Below are positions 1-9,007 of a stretch of 64,000 bases of DNA, one piece after another. Source of the stretch: Lachnospiraceae bacterium (lineage in GTDB: Bacteria; Bacillota; Clostridia; Lachnospirales; Lachnospiraceae); contig JALEKK010000035.1 in NCBI GenBank assembly GCA_022769005.1, positions 62,001 through 126,000 of the forward strand. Direction: 5' to 3'. Position 1 is the stretch's first letter, and every line of letters begins with the position of its first letter. Below the pieces are notes generated by a model. The model searched no databases. It was not told the DNA's origin and saw nothing but the letters and a program-made list of their open reading frames with translations. Position numbers and translations under genes: made by a program.

Positions 1-533
1 GTAATTTTGAATATCTCCGGAATATCTTCTTCCGCAATTCCGAACTTGGTTTTTTTACCTGCCGTAATGACTTTGTCGTGATGTCCCGCACCTACTCCCG
101 GATTTATTCTTACCGCACATTTTCCTCCTGGATTGATTTCACCGAACATCTCCAGCTGCGAAAGGCTGTCCAGACTTGTCATAATACCGAGGTCAACGGC
201 GTATTTCATCTCTTCTTCCGATACATTATTAGGTATGTAAAATATTCTTTCTTTAGGAAAACCTGCCTTGAGAAGCATTGAAATCTCACCCGGACTCATG
301 GCATCACAGTTATTTCCTTCTTCCAAAGCCAATTTTAATATGTGAATATTGGTATTTGCTTTGACTGAATAATTAGCCGTATACGGATACTTGGTAATTA
401 CTTTAGCTACATTATCCATCTGTTTTCTTATTATTTCTTCATTATATACATAAAGCGGAGTACCGTATTCCTCTGCAATGGTTTCCGGATTATTGCCTCT
501 AAAGAAATCTCTTTCGTTAATAAATGATTCCAT
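1..533 (-). CDS. lysA: Diaminopimelate decarboxylase, N-terminal part (cut by window edge)
   Basis: Only the first 177 or so codons are present; the gene runs off the left edge. The protein should decarboxylate meso-diaminopimelate to L-lysine, the last step of lysine synthesis, using pyridoxal phosphate. Seen directly: the fold-type III start with GTPLYVYNEE, and YSVKAN, whose Lys is the PLP-binding residue in this family, followed by CDAMSPGEI and RINPGVGAGHH. ATG at 533 has a GGAGG site six or so bases upstream. It starts 12 nt after the stop of ddh, which makes a two-gene operon in which Ddh makes the substrate and LysA consumes it. The C-terminal domain with the second half of the active site is not visible. 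Confidence 0.93.
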   Translation of the reverse strand, partial: MESFINERDFFRGNNPETIAEEYGTPLYVYNEEIIRKQMDNVAKVITKYPYTANYSVKANTNIHILKLALEEGNNCDAMSPGEISMLLKAGFPKERIFYIPNNVSEEEMKYAVDLGIMTSLDSLSQLEMFGEINPGGKCAVRINPGVGAGHHDKVITAGKKTKFGIAEEDIPEIFKI

Positions 534-545
534 ATTTCCTCCGTA

Positions 546-1526
546 TTATAGTAAGTGAGCACGAATATCTTCGCCGCTTAATCTGCTGAGGTATGCAGGC
601 GCAATATCAAATACGGTTTTGCAGCCGGTTATTCCCTCTCTGTGAAGTCTGTCTATGGCACGGGCATAAGCAACTATTACGGAAGCCGTAAATTCAGGAT
701 TAGAATCAAGCTTCAGGCTGTATTCAATAACATGCTTATTTTCTTTATTTCGGCCCGTTACACCGGAACGGATAACAAAACCTCCGTGAGGAATGCCGGC
801 ATGATCTCTTTCAAGCTCTTCTTCCGTAATAAAATGTACCGTTGTATCATAGTCTGCAAAATAATTAGGCATGGTCTTAATTTCATGCACTATTCTTTCA
901 AGGTCCGCCCCCTCCTCAGCTACAACAAAACATTCTCTTGTATGCTTCTCTCTTGTTGTAAGTTCCGGATTTTTACCGGCTCTCACGGCCTCAAGAGCAG
1001 ATTCCGACGGAATGGTATACTGCTTTCCGTTCTTAACTCCCTCTATTCTTCTTATTGCATCGGAATGTCCCTGGCTTACGCCTTTGCCCCAAAATGTATA
1101 CGATTTACCTTCAGGCAGAATGCATTCCGCATAGAGACGGTTAAGCGAAAACATGCCCGGATCCCAACCTGCGGAAATAAGAGCTGTATGGCCGCTTTCC
1201 TTTGCCGATTTGTCAACATTTGCGAAATGCTCAGGTATTCTTGCATGTGTATCAAAACTGTCAATTACATTAAAGTGTTTAGCATATTCAGGAGTCTGTT
1301 TAGGCATATCCGTTGCACTTCCGCTGCATATAATCAAAACATCTATTTCATCTTTATGTTCTAAAATATCCGCCGTATTATATACGGGAACGCCCGGCGT
1401 AACTATATTTACCTTTTCCGGACTTCTTCTTGTAAAGACAGCCGAAAGTTCTAAATCATCATTCTGTCCTATGGCACATTCAACACCTTTGGCAAGGTTT
1501 CCATATCCAAGAATACCTATTCTCAT
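546..1526 (-). CDS. ddh: meso-Diaminopimelate D-dehydrogenase
   Basis: NADPH-dependent enzyme that converts tetrahydrodipicolinate plus ammonia directly to meso-diaminopimelate, bypassing the acylated intermediates of the usual DAP pathway. The 326-residue length fits the family. The N-terminal Rossmann motif MRIGILGYGNLAKG is visible, followed by VFTRRSPEKV; SAGWDPGMFSLNR and WGKGVSQGHSDAIRRI match the conserved core. Start ATG is preceded by AAAGGAG at good spacing. It is the first gene of a ddh-lysA operon. The product serves both cross-linkable peptidoglycan precursors and lysine. A possible -10 (TATAAT) lies at 1619-1624 upstream, but no convincing -35 goes with it. Confidence 0.95.
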   Translation of the reverse strand: MRIGILGYGNLAKGVECAIGQNDDLELSAVFTRRSPEKVNIVTPGVPVYNTADILEHKDEIDVLIICSGSATDMPKQTPEYAKHFNVIDSFDTHARIPEHFANVDKSAKESGHTALISAGWDPGMFSLNRLYAECILPEGKSYTFWGKGVSQGHSDAIRRIEGVKNGKQYTIPSESALEAVRAGKNPELTTREKHTRECFVVAEEGADLERIVHEIKTMPNYFADYDTTVHFITEEELERDHAGIPHGGFVIRSGVTGRNKENKHVIEYSLKLDSNPEFTASVIVAYARAIDRLHREGITGCKTVFDIAPAYLSRLSGEDIRAHLL

Positions 1527-1704
1527 AATGTATCTCCTTTGCGTTTTAACAAATTGAATAAGAACATAAATAATTCTTATTTTATTTATGTTTATTTTTA
1601 TTAACTAATATAGTTTATATTATAATAAATTTAACCGTAAATCAATTTTATATTTATGAAATTAATCACACAATAAATCTCCGTTTGTTACGGTCGGAAA
1701 CCCT

Positions 1705-1744
1705 AAAAAAACAGCCGCAGGCGGCAATTGCACGCTTACGGCTG
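1705..1744 (-). terminator. Rho-independent terminator after the pyridoxal kinase gene
   Basis: On the minus strand a hairpin with CAGCCG/CGGCTG arms (1712-1717 and 1739-1744) is followed by a run of seven T. It lies 54 nt past the stop of the kinase gene and upstream of ddh, so it separates the two transcription units. Confidence 0.75.
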
Positions 1745-1797
1745 ACAAATATTTTAAAATATCGGATAAATGTAATCATCCGGAACCATGATATAAA

Positions 1798-2658
1798 TTA
1801 AATCTTTATACTCAAAAATTTTTCAAAACATACGCCGTTGAGACCGTCAATATTGTTTTCATCGGAAACTTTAAGAGCTTTTGCAACAAAGTCCGACGCC
1901 CTCTCCACCGAATTTAAAAATTTCTTACCGTTCAGTGCGTCCGCTGCAATAACGGCAGAAAAAACATCTCCGGTTCCCGGTCTTTCATTATGTTGTTTTT
2001 CTTTTCTGTATAACCTGTAATTTTCTCCCCGTTCCGACTCAAAAGCAAAGCTGCTTACAAATCCCGGAGAATCTATACCTGTTATTACGACTCTGTTTGC
2101 TCTGTCCCGTGTCAGTATTTCTGCCATTTCCGTTAATTCGTCACATGTAAAACTCGACTTATACCGTTTTCCCGTAAGAATACAGCTCTCTGTTATATTT
2201 GGCGTCAAAATATCGGCATAACATATCAGTTCCGACAGTCTCTCCGCAATCTTAGAATCGTATCCCGAATAGAATTCTCCGTTGTCCGCCATGACCGGAT
2301 CTAATATAACTGTAGAATCACTGCCGAATTCCTCTATAAACGTCTTTGCAAAATCAATTTGAGCCGGATTGGTAAGATATCCTATAAGTATTCCGTCAAA
2401 GGATATATTTATCTTCTTCCATTCATCGATAAAATTGTGTAGAAAGTCCGTACAATCTCTGACTGCAAATGAATCAAAACCGGTGTGGTTGGTAAATATT
2501 CCCGTCGGAATAGGACAGGTTTGTATGCCCATGGCCGAAATAATCGGTAACTGAACCGTAATTGAACATCGTCCGTATCCGGACAAATCATTTATTACCG
2601 CTATCTTTTTTTGATAATTATTTTGTTCGATTGTTCTCATCGCTAAACCATTTCCCAT
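1798..2658 (-). CDS. Pyridoxal/pyridoxamine kinase (PdxY/PdxK-like)
   Basis: Ribokinase-superfamily kinase that phosphorylates B6 vitamers to PLP/PMP, a salvage route. Visible: N-terminal IAVINDLSGYGRCS, typical of the pyridoxal kinase branch, ILDPVMADNG, TPNITESCILTGK, and the anion-hole/catalytic-base motif GTGDVFSAVIAAD near the C-terminus. Length 286 is normal. The ATG at 2658 overlaps the end of recO by 41 nt and has a weak AGAGGG site; an internal ATG at 2640 (MRTIEQNN) would also fit. It is the last gene of the era-recO unit, which ends at the terminator at 1705-1744. Whether pyridoxal or another hydroxymethylpyrimidine-like substrate is preferred cannot be told from sequence alone. 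Confidence 0.85.
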   Translation of the reverse strand: MGNGLAMRTIEQNNYQKKIAVINDLSGYGRCSITVQLPIISAMGIQTCPIPTGIFTNHTGFDSFAVRDCTDFLHNFIDEWKKINISFDGILIGYLTNPAQIDFAKTFIEEFGSDSTVILDPVMADNGEFYSGYDSKIAERLSELICYADILTPNITESCILTGKRYKSSFTCDELTEMAEILTRDRANRVVITGIDSPGFVSSFAFESERGENYRLYRKEKQHNERPGTGDVFSAVIAADALNGKKFLNSVERASDFVAKALKVSDENNIDGLNGVCFEKFLSIKI

Positions 2659-3298
2659 TCATAAGCAGCCCTCTTGATTTGATTTTTCGGTCTATACTTG
2701 CTGTCATCATTTTATCGGCAAGTCTGATAAATTCTGTTCTGACAGGCTCATTTAAAATAAATCCGAACATACTTAAAACATTATCTCCCGCAGATTTATC
2801 AAATGCATTAATCAGTGCTTTATCCGCATTTTTACGATTGGGAATATCATTTAATATACCCTCATTGGCAAGAGTTCTGATCTCAAACGCGGCCTTTACC
2901 GTATCGTTGTCAAGTTTTTCATCCAACAGCGAGTTGAATGCAACATATAAAAGGTTAACGCTGTCCGTGGCATTTATCCCTTCTCTTCCGAAATATTCCG
3001 CAATTTCCGCAAAATAATATGCATAAATAAGTGCATTATAATCTCTTGTTATTTCATCAAATGACTTAACGATAAATATGTCATGAAGAATATATGCGCT
3101 TTTTCCTTCATAAATATTAAAATTGGCAAATATAAAGCTTCTCCCGGAGGCAATCAGTTTGCTGGTCGGACGTCTTCCTCCTCTGGCAAAACATGATATT
3201 TTGCCCAACTCTCTCGTAAGTATTACGACTCTCCTGTCATATTCCCCTATCGGTGTACTGCTTATAATTACGCCCGATACAGTCATTATGTCTTTCAT
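2618..3298 (-). CDS. recO: DNA repair protein RecO
   Basis: RecO works with RecF and RecR to load RecA on SSB-coated single-stranded DNA and to anneal strands. Seen: the N-terminal OB-fold start with GVIISSTPIGEYDRRVVIL and CFARGGRRPTSK, then a helical C-terminal region (FAEIAEYFGREG). Length is 226, a little short of the usual 240-260. The zinc-binding cysteine cluster present near the C-terminus of many RecO proteins is absent: the only Cys is in the OB fold. ATG overlaps the end of era by 4 nt (ATGA), so translation is probably coupled. Order era-recO is common in Firmicutes. Confidence 0.9.
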   Translation of the reverse strand: MKDIMTVSGVIISSTPIGEYDRRVVILTRELGKISCFARGGRRPTSKLIASGRSFIFANFNIYEGKSAYILHDIFIVKSFDEITRDYNALIYAYYFAEIAEYFGREGINATDSVNLLYVAFNSLLDEKLDNDTVKAAFEIRTLANEGILNDIPNRKNADKALINAFDKSAGDNVLSMFGFILNEPVRTEFIRLADKMMTASIDRKIKSRGLLMNGKWFSDENNRTK

Positions 3299-4203
3299 GA
3301 TTCTTTAATATATCCGAAGTTTCTGAGGCTCGCTCCGTTCTCACGCCAATCCTTATCCACCTTAACCCAGAGTTTTAAATTAACCCTGCACCCGAGTTCT
3401 CTCTCCAGTTCATATCTGGCAGTAGAACCTATTTTTTTAAGCATTGCACCCTTTTTACCTATAATAATTCCTTTATGAGAATCTCTCTCACAGAATATGG
3501 TGGCGTCAATGTCACATATGTCGGTTCCTTCTCTGTCATGCATTTTGTCAACAACAACGGCTATTCCGTGAGGGACTTCTTCACTTAAGGCATGAAGAGA
3601 TTTTTCTCTTATGATTTCTGCCGCTATTGCACGCATGGGCATGTCAGTAACGGTATCTTCATCATAATACATAGGTCCCTCCGGAAGTTCTTCAAATAAA
3701 ACCGAAAGAAGCTCATCAACATTATTCCCGTTTCTTGCTGATACAGGGATAATATCCGTGAATTCCGCCTTCTCGCTGAATAATTTTATAACAGGCAAGA
3801 TGTCCGCCTTATCCACCGTATCACACTTATTTATTACGAGAATAACAGGTACGTTTACATTCTTTAACTGTTCTGTTATGGATTTGTCAGCCTCTCCTAT
3901 ATAAGCTTTCGGCTCTACAAGGTAACATATGACATCAGCATCGTTTAATCCTTCAAAGGATTCTTTTTTCATATATTCACCGAGCTTATTCTTTGGTTTT
4001 ATTATGCCCGGTGTATCAAAAAATACAATCTGACCTCTGTCGTCGGTGTATACGGTTTTTATGCGCTTTCTTGTGGTCTGTGGTTTATTGGACATTATCG
4101 CTATCTTCTGACCGATAAGCCTGTTCATAAGTGTTGATTTACCAACGTTCGGTCTGCCGATCATCGCGACAAAACCGGATTTATATACATTATCCGTATT
4201 CAA
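3295..4203 (-). CDS. era: GTPase Era
   Basis: Essential GTPase that binds 16S rRNA near its 3' end and assists maturation of the 30S subunit, at the membrane and in the cytosol. Visible: G1 GRPNVGKS (residues 16-23), the switch region QTTRKR, G3 DTPG (63-66), G4 NKCD (125-128), and a C-terminal KH domain with IIGKKGAMLKKIG. Length 302 is typical. The gene follows the M16C peptidase gene with an 11-nt gap and overlaps recO, so these genes form one transcript. Confidence 0.97.
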   Translation of the reverse strand: MNTDNVYKSGFVAMIGRPNVGKSTLMNRLIGQKIAIMSNKPQTTRKRIKTVYTDDRGQIVFFDTPGIIKPKNKLGEYMKKESFEGLNDADVICYLVEPKAYIGEADKSITEQLKNVNVPVILVINKCDTVDKADILPVIKLFSEKAEFTDIIPVSARNGNNVDELLSVLFEELPEGPMYYDEDTVTDMPMRAIAAEIIREKSLHALSEEVPHGIAVVVDKMHDREGTDICDIDATIFCERDSHKGIIIGKKGAMLKKIGSTARYELERELGCRVNLKLWVKVDKDWRENGASLRNFGYIKES

Positions 4204-4214
4204 ACTTTTCTCCT

Positions 4215-7124
4215 TTAATTCTTTGCAAGAGGCTCTATTTTGTCAAACATTTCCTTAGAGCCGTTAATCATATCAGAATTTCCCACAACGCAGAAATGCT
4301 TGTCCGAATTAAGAATTTCAATGATCGGAGCAAGACTTCTGATTGTTTCCACATCCGTTTTCAACACTTCATCTCTTATTTTTTGGATATCTTCCGTTGT
4401 TGTTCCTTTAATATATGCGTCAAACGCTCTCTTGCCCTTCATTGACGGCGTAAGAGGAGTATCCATACCTCCGATTGTTCCGATTATATATTTAATCATA
4501 TCTCTGTCGGAAACACTGAACGACCTTACATATTCGGCTGCTTCTTCAAATATTCTGTTTGTATCTTTGAGGTTAGGATCCCTGTATGATACAAGGAATG
4601 AATCTCCGTTTACTTTAAAATCACTCATACATCCGTATGCACCGCCCTTAACTCTTATGTTAAGCCACAAATACTCATATGAGAATATGGTTTTAAGAAC
4701 TCTGAGTGCCCCGGTATACTTAAATCCCGCATTTGCGAAATTCCATGATCTCGCCACGTAATTAACCTGTGAAGGCGATGTATATGCAACAGAAAATGAA
4801 CCCGGAACAAAAAGAGAATCATATTTAACATCTTCGATTTCACTGTTTTTAAGGTCATTAATAAAGAGAGGCGCTTCTTTGTCAAATATGTTTTGTCCTT
4901 CTTCATCTGCCGTAACATTAAATGTGAGAACATTTTTATTAAATAACCTGTTTACCAGCTCATTTAATTTTTCAACAGTAGAATCGAAGCGTTCGTCGAA
5001 ATTATTATTAAGATCGTTTAAAAATTCATAGAATCTGTACCCCTTTGTCATCGACGTATAGAACGTTCCCCTGGAAAACTGTTCCGTAGCTATTGACGCA
5101 GATGTTACATGACCGGCGCTGAGGAATCCCGCCGCATATTGTGAAACACTTTTTGCAACGAGTTCTTTCATTCTCTTACTGTCATTAAACTTTGTTCTGA
5201 GCATTTGCTCTTTAATCAACTCAAGCATTTTATCTATCTTGCCGTAGAATGCTTTTCCGTTAAATGAGAATAACATTTTAATGTCATTATCGTGTTTTTC
5301 AAGATTGTATGCCGTAATGTCGGTAAAAATACCTCCGGTATGCATATTTATCTCGCTCGTAAGATCCGTATATGAATAATTTTCCGTATCCATAAGCCCT
5401 ATGCACATGCTGAGAAGACCGGCATACGGAAGATCTTCATCGCTGATATGTTCCATATCGAATGCCGCATTTACATATGCAATATTATTGGAAAAAATAT
5501 TTTCTTTAACACATTTTACGCCGTTTATTTCTTCAACGGAATACTTTATCGGATCGGCTTCTTTCCTGATATCCTCTATGGAAAGAAGAGGTATTGACAA
5601 TAATTCTTCTTCTGTGGATGGTTCGTCCTGATATGCTTTAAGAGAATAGGTATCCTCTGCTATTTGTGACTTCTCTTCCTCTGTCAAAGTATTAATATAA
5701 TCGTATACTCTCTTTTCTTCCTCTTTTCTGAGTTTTTCACCGTAAGAAGTGTCCGGATCCAGCTGAACCAATGCGCATGACTTATTGTCTATAAGAATAT
5801 CTTTTACGAATGTTTTAAAGTACTCGCTTAAGTTAAGCGTCCTTAATCTGTCGTACTCTTTTCCGCTCTGCACGTTAATAAACGGCTTATTCTCATCATA
5901 TATCCATGTTTCCAGAATTGACAGTCCGTATATAAGTCCTCTCGGATATGAACCGAAATCGGCTTCTCTGTATTTAAACTCATATATACTGAGGGCGGCG
6001 TTTAACATTTTTTCGTCAAGTCCGTTTGTATATACTTCGTTCAACACTTCTTCTACGGTTTCTTTGAACAAATCAAGTTTATCAGGCGAAGTATTTCTTA
6101 CAACAATACTGTACATAGGCTGCATAAGAGATGTTTCAAAGCTTGAACTTATGTCCGCTCCTATACCCCTGTCAACCAGTCTCTGCTTTAATATGGCCCC
6201 CGGCGCAATCATAAGGGCATAATCAAGAATTTGCATATCTGTTGTAAATTCATTGTCAAGAGTACTGCCGACAATCCAACTGCATGAAAGATATGAACTG
6301 TTTTCAGTATCTTCACCTTCGTCTGCGGCATATACATACTTAGCCGTAACGGGACCGTCAAACGGCTTTTGAACGGTAACGGATGTATCCGTATTGAAAT
6401 TTTCTTTATTATATTTAGATAAATATTCTTTATCCAAATACTCAAGTCTTTCACTTATATCCATTTTTCCGTATAAATAAATATATGCGTTTGCGGGATC
6501 ATAATGTCTCTTATGATAATCAAGAAACGCTTCGTATGTAAGCGAAGGAATAACCTCCGGGTCACCTCCCGACTCATACTTATATTGGTTTCCGCTGTAT
6601 AAAGTCTTAAGGATTTTACTTTCCAATACGTCATCAGGAGACGAATACACGCCCTTCATCTCATTAAATACAACTCCGTTAAGGAAAAACTTTTCACCGT
6701 CGGATTCATAGTGCCAACCCTCCTGCTTGAAAATCTCTTCCCTTTTATAGATATTCGGATTAAAAACGGCGTCCATGTAAATATCCGTTAAATTCTTAAA
6801 GTCAACGTCGTTACAGCTTGCAATCGGATAAACCGTCTTATCCGGATAAGTCATGGCATTAAGGAATGTGTTAAGAGAACCTTTGGCAAGTTCCACAAAA
6901 GGATCCTTTGCCGGATATTTCTCAGATCCGCAAAGTGTCGAGTGCTCAATAATATGCTGTACTCCCGTACTGTTTTCGGAAGGGGTTCTGAAACCTATCG
7001 TAAATACCTTATTATCATCATCATTTTCTATGTAAATAACTCTTGCGCCGGATTTTTTGTGTCTGTAAATATATCCCACAGATCCAATATCCGGCAAATC
7101 AACCGTATTTTCTAATGTATACAT
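4215..7124 (-). CDS. M16C-family zinc metallopeptidase (presequence-protease-like)
   Basis: Large insulinase-superfamily peptidase of the M16C type, related to mitochondrial PreP/Cym1, which degrades short unstructured peptides inside a closed chamber. Visible with the start used here: inverted zinc motif HIIEH at residues 57-61 (Glu60 catalytic), the downstream zinc-ligand Glu in FKQEGWHYE near 135, and FNEMKG. Length 969 matches the four-domain M16C architecture. I prefer ATG at 7124 over the upstream ATG at 7139, because 7124 has AAAGAGG six bases upstream and 7139 has no ribosome site. There is no signal peptide, so it is probably cytosolic. Precise substrates are unknown. It lies directly upstream of era. 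Confidence 0.92.
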   Translation of the reverse strand: MYTLENTVDLPDIGSVGYIYRHKKSGARVIYIENDDDNKVFTIGFRTPSENSTGVQHIIEHSTLCGSEKYPAKDPFVELAKGSLNTFLNAMTYPDKTVYPIASCNDVDFKNLTDIYMDAVFNPNIYKREEIFKQEGWHYESDGEKFFLNGVVFNEMKGVYSSPDDVLESKILKTLYSGNQYKYESGGDPEVIPSLTYEAFLDYHKRHYDPANAYIYLYGKMDISERLEYLDKEYLSKYNKENFNTDTSVTVQKPFDGPVTAKYVYAADEGEDTENSSYLSCSWIVGSTLDNEFTTDMQILDYALMIAPGAILKQRLVDRGIGADISSSFETSLMQPMYSIVVRNTSPDKLDLFKETVEEVLNEVYTNGLDEKMLNAALSIYEFKYREADFGSYPRGLIYGLSILETWIYDENKPFINVQSGKEYDRLRTLNLSEYFKTFVKDILIDNKSCALVQLDPDTSYGEKLRKEEEKRVYDYINTLTEEEKSQIAEDTYSLKAYQDEPSTEEELLSIPLLSIEDIRKEADPIKYSVEEINGVKCVKENIFSNNIAYVNAAFDMEHISDEDLPYAGLLSMCIGLMDTENYSYTDLTSEINMHTGGIFTDITAYNLEKHDNDIKMLFSFNGKAFYGKIDKMLELIKEQMLRTKFNDSKRMKELVAKSVSQYAAGFLSAGHVTSASIATEQFSRGTFYTSMTKGYRFYEFLNDLNNNFDERFDSTVEKLNELVNRLFNKNVLTFNVTADEEGQNIFDKEAPLFINDLKNSEIEDVKYDSLFVPGSFSVAYTSPSQVNYVARSWNFANAGFKYTGALRVLKTIFSYEYLWLNIRVKGGAYGCMSDFKVNGDSFLVSYRDPNLKDTNRIFEEAAEYVRSFSVSDRDMIKYIIGTIGGMDTPLTPSMKGKRAFDAYIKGTTTEDIQKIRDEVLKTDVETIRSLAPIIEILNSDKHFCVVGNSDMINGSKEMFDKIEPLAKN

Positions 7125-7174
7125 ATATACCTCTTTCATTCTGTATGTAATTAATATTCATAAATGCAAAATAA

Positions 7175-7225
7175 GGAAGTTTATACTTCACATTGAGAAA
7201 AAATCTCATAAAGTAATAAACTTCC
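7175..7225 (-). terminator. Long hairpin between folC and the M16C gene
   Basis: Arms GGAAGTTTAT (from 7175) and ATAAACTTCC (to 7225) with an inner GAGA/TCTC pair form one extended stem. On the minus strand it is followed by TTATTTTG, only a weak T tract. It lies 73 nt past the folC stop and about 50 nt before the M16C start, so it could end the folC transcript or act as a leader structure of the peptidase gene. Confidence 0.45.
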
Positions 7226-7297
7226 GCAATGTTTTCATAATTCTACAACAATTCAGTACATAAGTTAATAACTTTACAGATTGTTTAGAAATACCGA

Positions 7298-8578
7298 TCA
7301 GCCTTCAACCGCTTTTTTGGCATCTTTTAAAAATGACAATGAACCGAATATTACCAATACGTCGTCGTCACTCATCATCTCTTTACTTTTATCGACGGCA
7401 TACTGTATGGACTCCGCACTTTCCGCATTCGGATTTACTCTTTTTACTTCTTTACACAACTCCTTTGCATCCATAGCTCTGGGATTATCGGGAGTTTCCA
7501 CGGTATATACGTGTTTGGCAAGCGGCATTGTTATATCTATTACTTTTTTATAATCCTTATCACTAAATATTCCGAATATATAAAAAATGTTTTTATCTCC
7601 GTAATAGAGCTTTATTGAATCAACCAAAGCACCGGCCGCCTGAGGATTATGCGCTCCGTCAATTATAATTGTCGGATGTTCGCTTATTACGGTAAACCGT
7701 CCGCTCCATACCGCTTCTCTCATTCCGTTTTTCACCGCATCGTTACTGATTGCAATATTTAAACCGCGCAGCTTGTTAACCGCAAGAAGAGCTGTCGCGG
7801 CGTTTTCTATTTGAAATTTGCCGGTCAGTCTTATACTTACGTCATGCCATATATCCCCATATGAAAAAGTCTGTACCTTATTGCCGTATTCAACGTTATA
7901 AATATCATCCGGATTAAGAAATTCAATGGAGGCTTCATTTTCTTTCGCTACTTTGCACAATATCTCCTTTACTTTTTCAGACTGTACAGAGGAAATAACA
8001 TTTGTGCTCCTCTTTATTATCCCGGATTTAGCGGAAGCAATATCCTCTACGGTGCTGCCGAGAAAATCCACATGATCAATGGCAATAGGCATAAATACTT
8101 CAAGGAGAACAGTGTCAATTACATTGGTGGCATCGAGTTTTCCGCCCATTCCCGCTTCCAAAACAACGATATCACATTTGCAGTCATTAAAGTACATAAA
8201 CGAAATTGCCGTCTCCACTTCAAAAGGAGAAGGAACAGGTTCATCATCACACTTCATCTCATCGATAACTTCCGCAATCCTTGTAATGTATCGTGCAAAA
8301 TCATTTTCTGAGATATTCTTTCCGTCTGCTTGAATTGTCTCAAGTTCTTCAAATATTGCAGGCGATGTATATTTTCCTACTTTATATCCCGCACTTCCGA
8401 GTATTGAAGTAATATACGATATAAAAGATCCTTTGCCGTTCGTTCCCGCAACATGGATAAATTTAAGCTCTTGCTGCGGATTCCCCAATCTTCCCAGCAA
8501 TGCGGATATTGCCTGAAGATTCATTTCGTTGCTTGGTTCCAATCCGTTTATATATTCTCTCGCTTCTTTGTAATTCAT
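7298..8578 (-). CDS. folC: Folylpolyglutamate synthase / dihydrofolate synthase
   Basis: Mur-ligase-family ATP-dependent enzyme that adds glutamate to dihydropteroate and/or extends folate polyglutamate tails. Visible: P-loop GTNGKGS at 45-51, YTSPAIFEELE, EAGMGGKLDATN, and the C-terminal IIIDGAHNPQAAGAL. Length 426 is normal. ATG 8578 has GGGAGAAAG upstream. It follows the small unknown gene by 56 nt on the same strand. No folP or folE is present in the window, so whether it also has the dihydrofolate synthase activity is a family-level assumption. Confidence 0.93.
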   Translation of the reverse strand: MNYKEAREYINGLEPSNEMNLQAISALLGRLGNPQQELKFIHVAGTNGKGSFISYITSILGSAGYKVGKYTSPAIFEELETIQADGKNISENDFARYITRIAEVIDEMKCDDEPVPSPFEVETAISFMYFNDCKCDIVVLEAGMGGKLDATNVIDTVLLEVFMPIAIDHVDFLGSTVEDIASAKSGIIKRSTNVISSVQSEKVKEILCKVAKENEASIEFLNPDDIYNVEYGNKVQTFSYGDIWHDVSIRLTGKFQIENAATALLAVNKLRGLNIAISNDAVKNGMREAVWSGRFTVISEHPTIIIDGAHNPQAAGALVDSIKLYYGDKNIFYIFGIFSDKDYKKVIDITMPLAKHVYTVETPDNPRAMDAKELCKEVKRVNPNAESAESIQYAVDKSKEMMSDDDVLVIFGSLSFLKDAKKAVEG

Positions 8579-8634
8579 ACTTTCTCCCGTATTATAGTCA
8601 CTTTATAAATTGAATATATTTATGTGCCGTTTTT

Positions 8635-8997
8635 TCAGCATTTTGCCATTCCCATATTCGGTATTTCTCCGGACTTAATGCTGTCGATGATCTTTTTCAT
8701 TGCAGCGTCTCCATAGCGAACTTCCGTCAACACTTCGACGGGTATCGGCCATTCCTCTTCCGTAAGTTTAGGATGTCCCCCTTCTTCTCTTAATGTTGCA
8801 ACAATATCTCTCATCATCTTCTGTTCCTTTACGGAAATTTCCCTGACGTTGTCAAGAGGAGCAACGGCAATTATTTTGCCTGATTGTTGCTCTGTATCTA
8901 TCTCTATTATTCCTCCGCCTTCTTTTTCGATACCCATGGGATAATAGATATAATACAGTTTATTATTTTCTTTTTTTGTAAGCCTGAATACTACCAT
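8635..8997 (-). CDS. Small conserved-looking protein of unknown function (120 aa)
   Basis: I do not recognise a named family with certainty. The protein starts with a beta-rich segment (VVFRLTKKENNKLYYIYYP), continues with an acidic Gly-rich part (GIEKEGGGIIEIDTEQQ), then a helix-rich middle (ISVKEQKMMRDIVATLREEG) and ends in MGMAKC with a C-terminal Cys. No signal peptide or membrane segment is visible. ATG 8997 has AAAGG seven bases upstream. It sits 10 nt after the GNAT gene and 56 nt before folC, so it is co-transcribed with both. Codon use looks like its neighbours and the ORF fills the gap neatly, which supports a real gene. It could be a clostridial DUF protein; function unknown. Confidence 0.8.
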   Translation of the reverse strand: MVVFRLTKKENNKLYYIYYPMGIEKEGGGIIEIDTEQQSGKIIAVAPLDNVREISVKEQKMMRDIVATLREEGGHPKLTEEEWPIPVEVLTEVRYGDAAMKKIIDSIKSGEIPNMGMAKC

Positions 8998-9007
8998 ATT
9001 TAACCTT

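Noticed and set aside
642..1364. Plus-strand open frames opposite ddh, and similar ones opposite era, the M16C gene, valS, rny and mrdA
   Set aside because: They are antisense shadows of well-recognised genes, without ribosome sites or family features.
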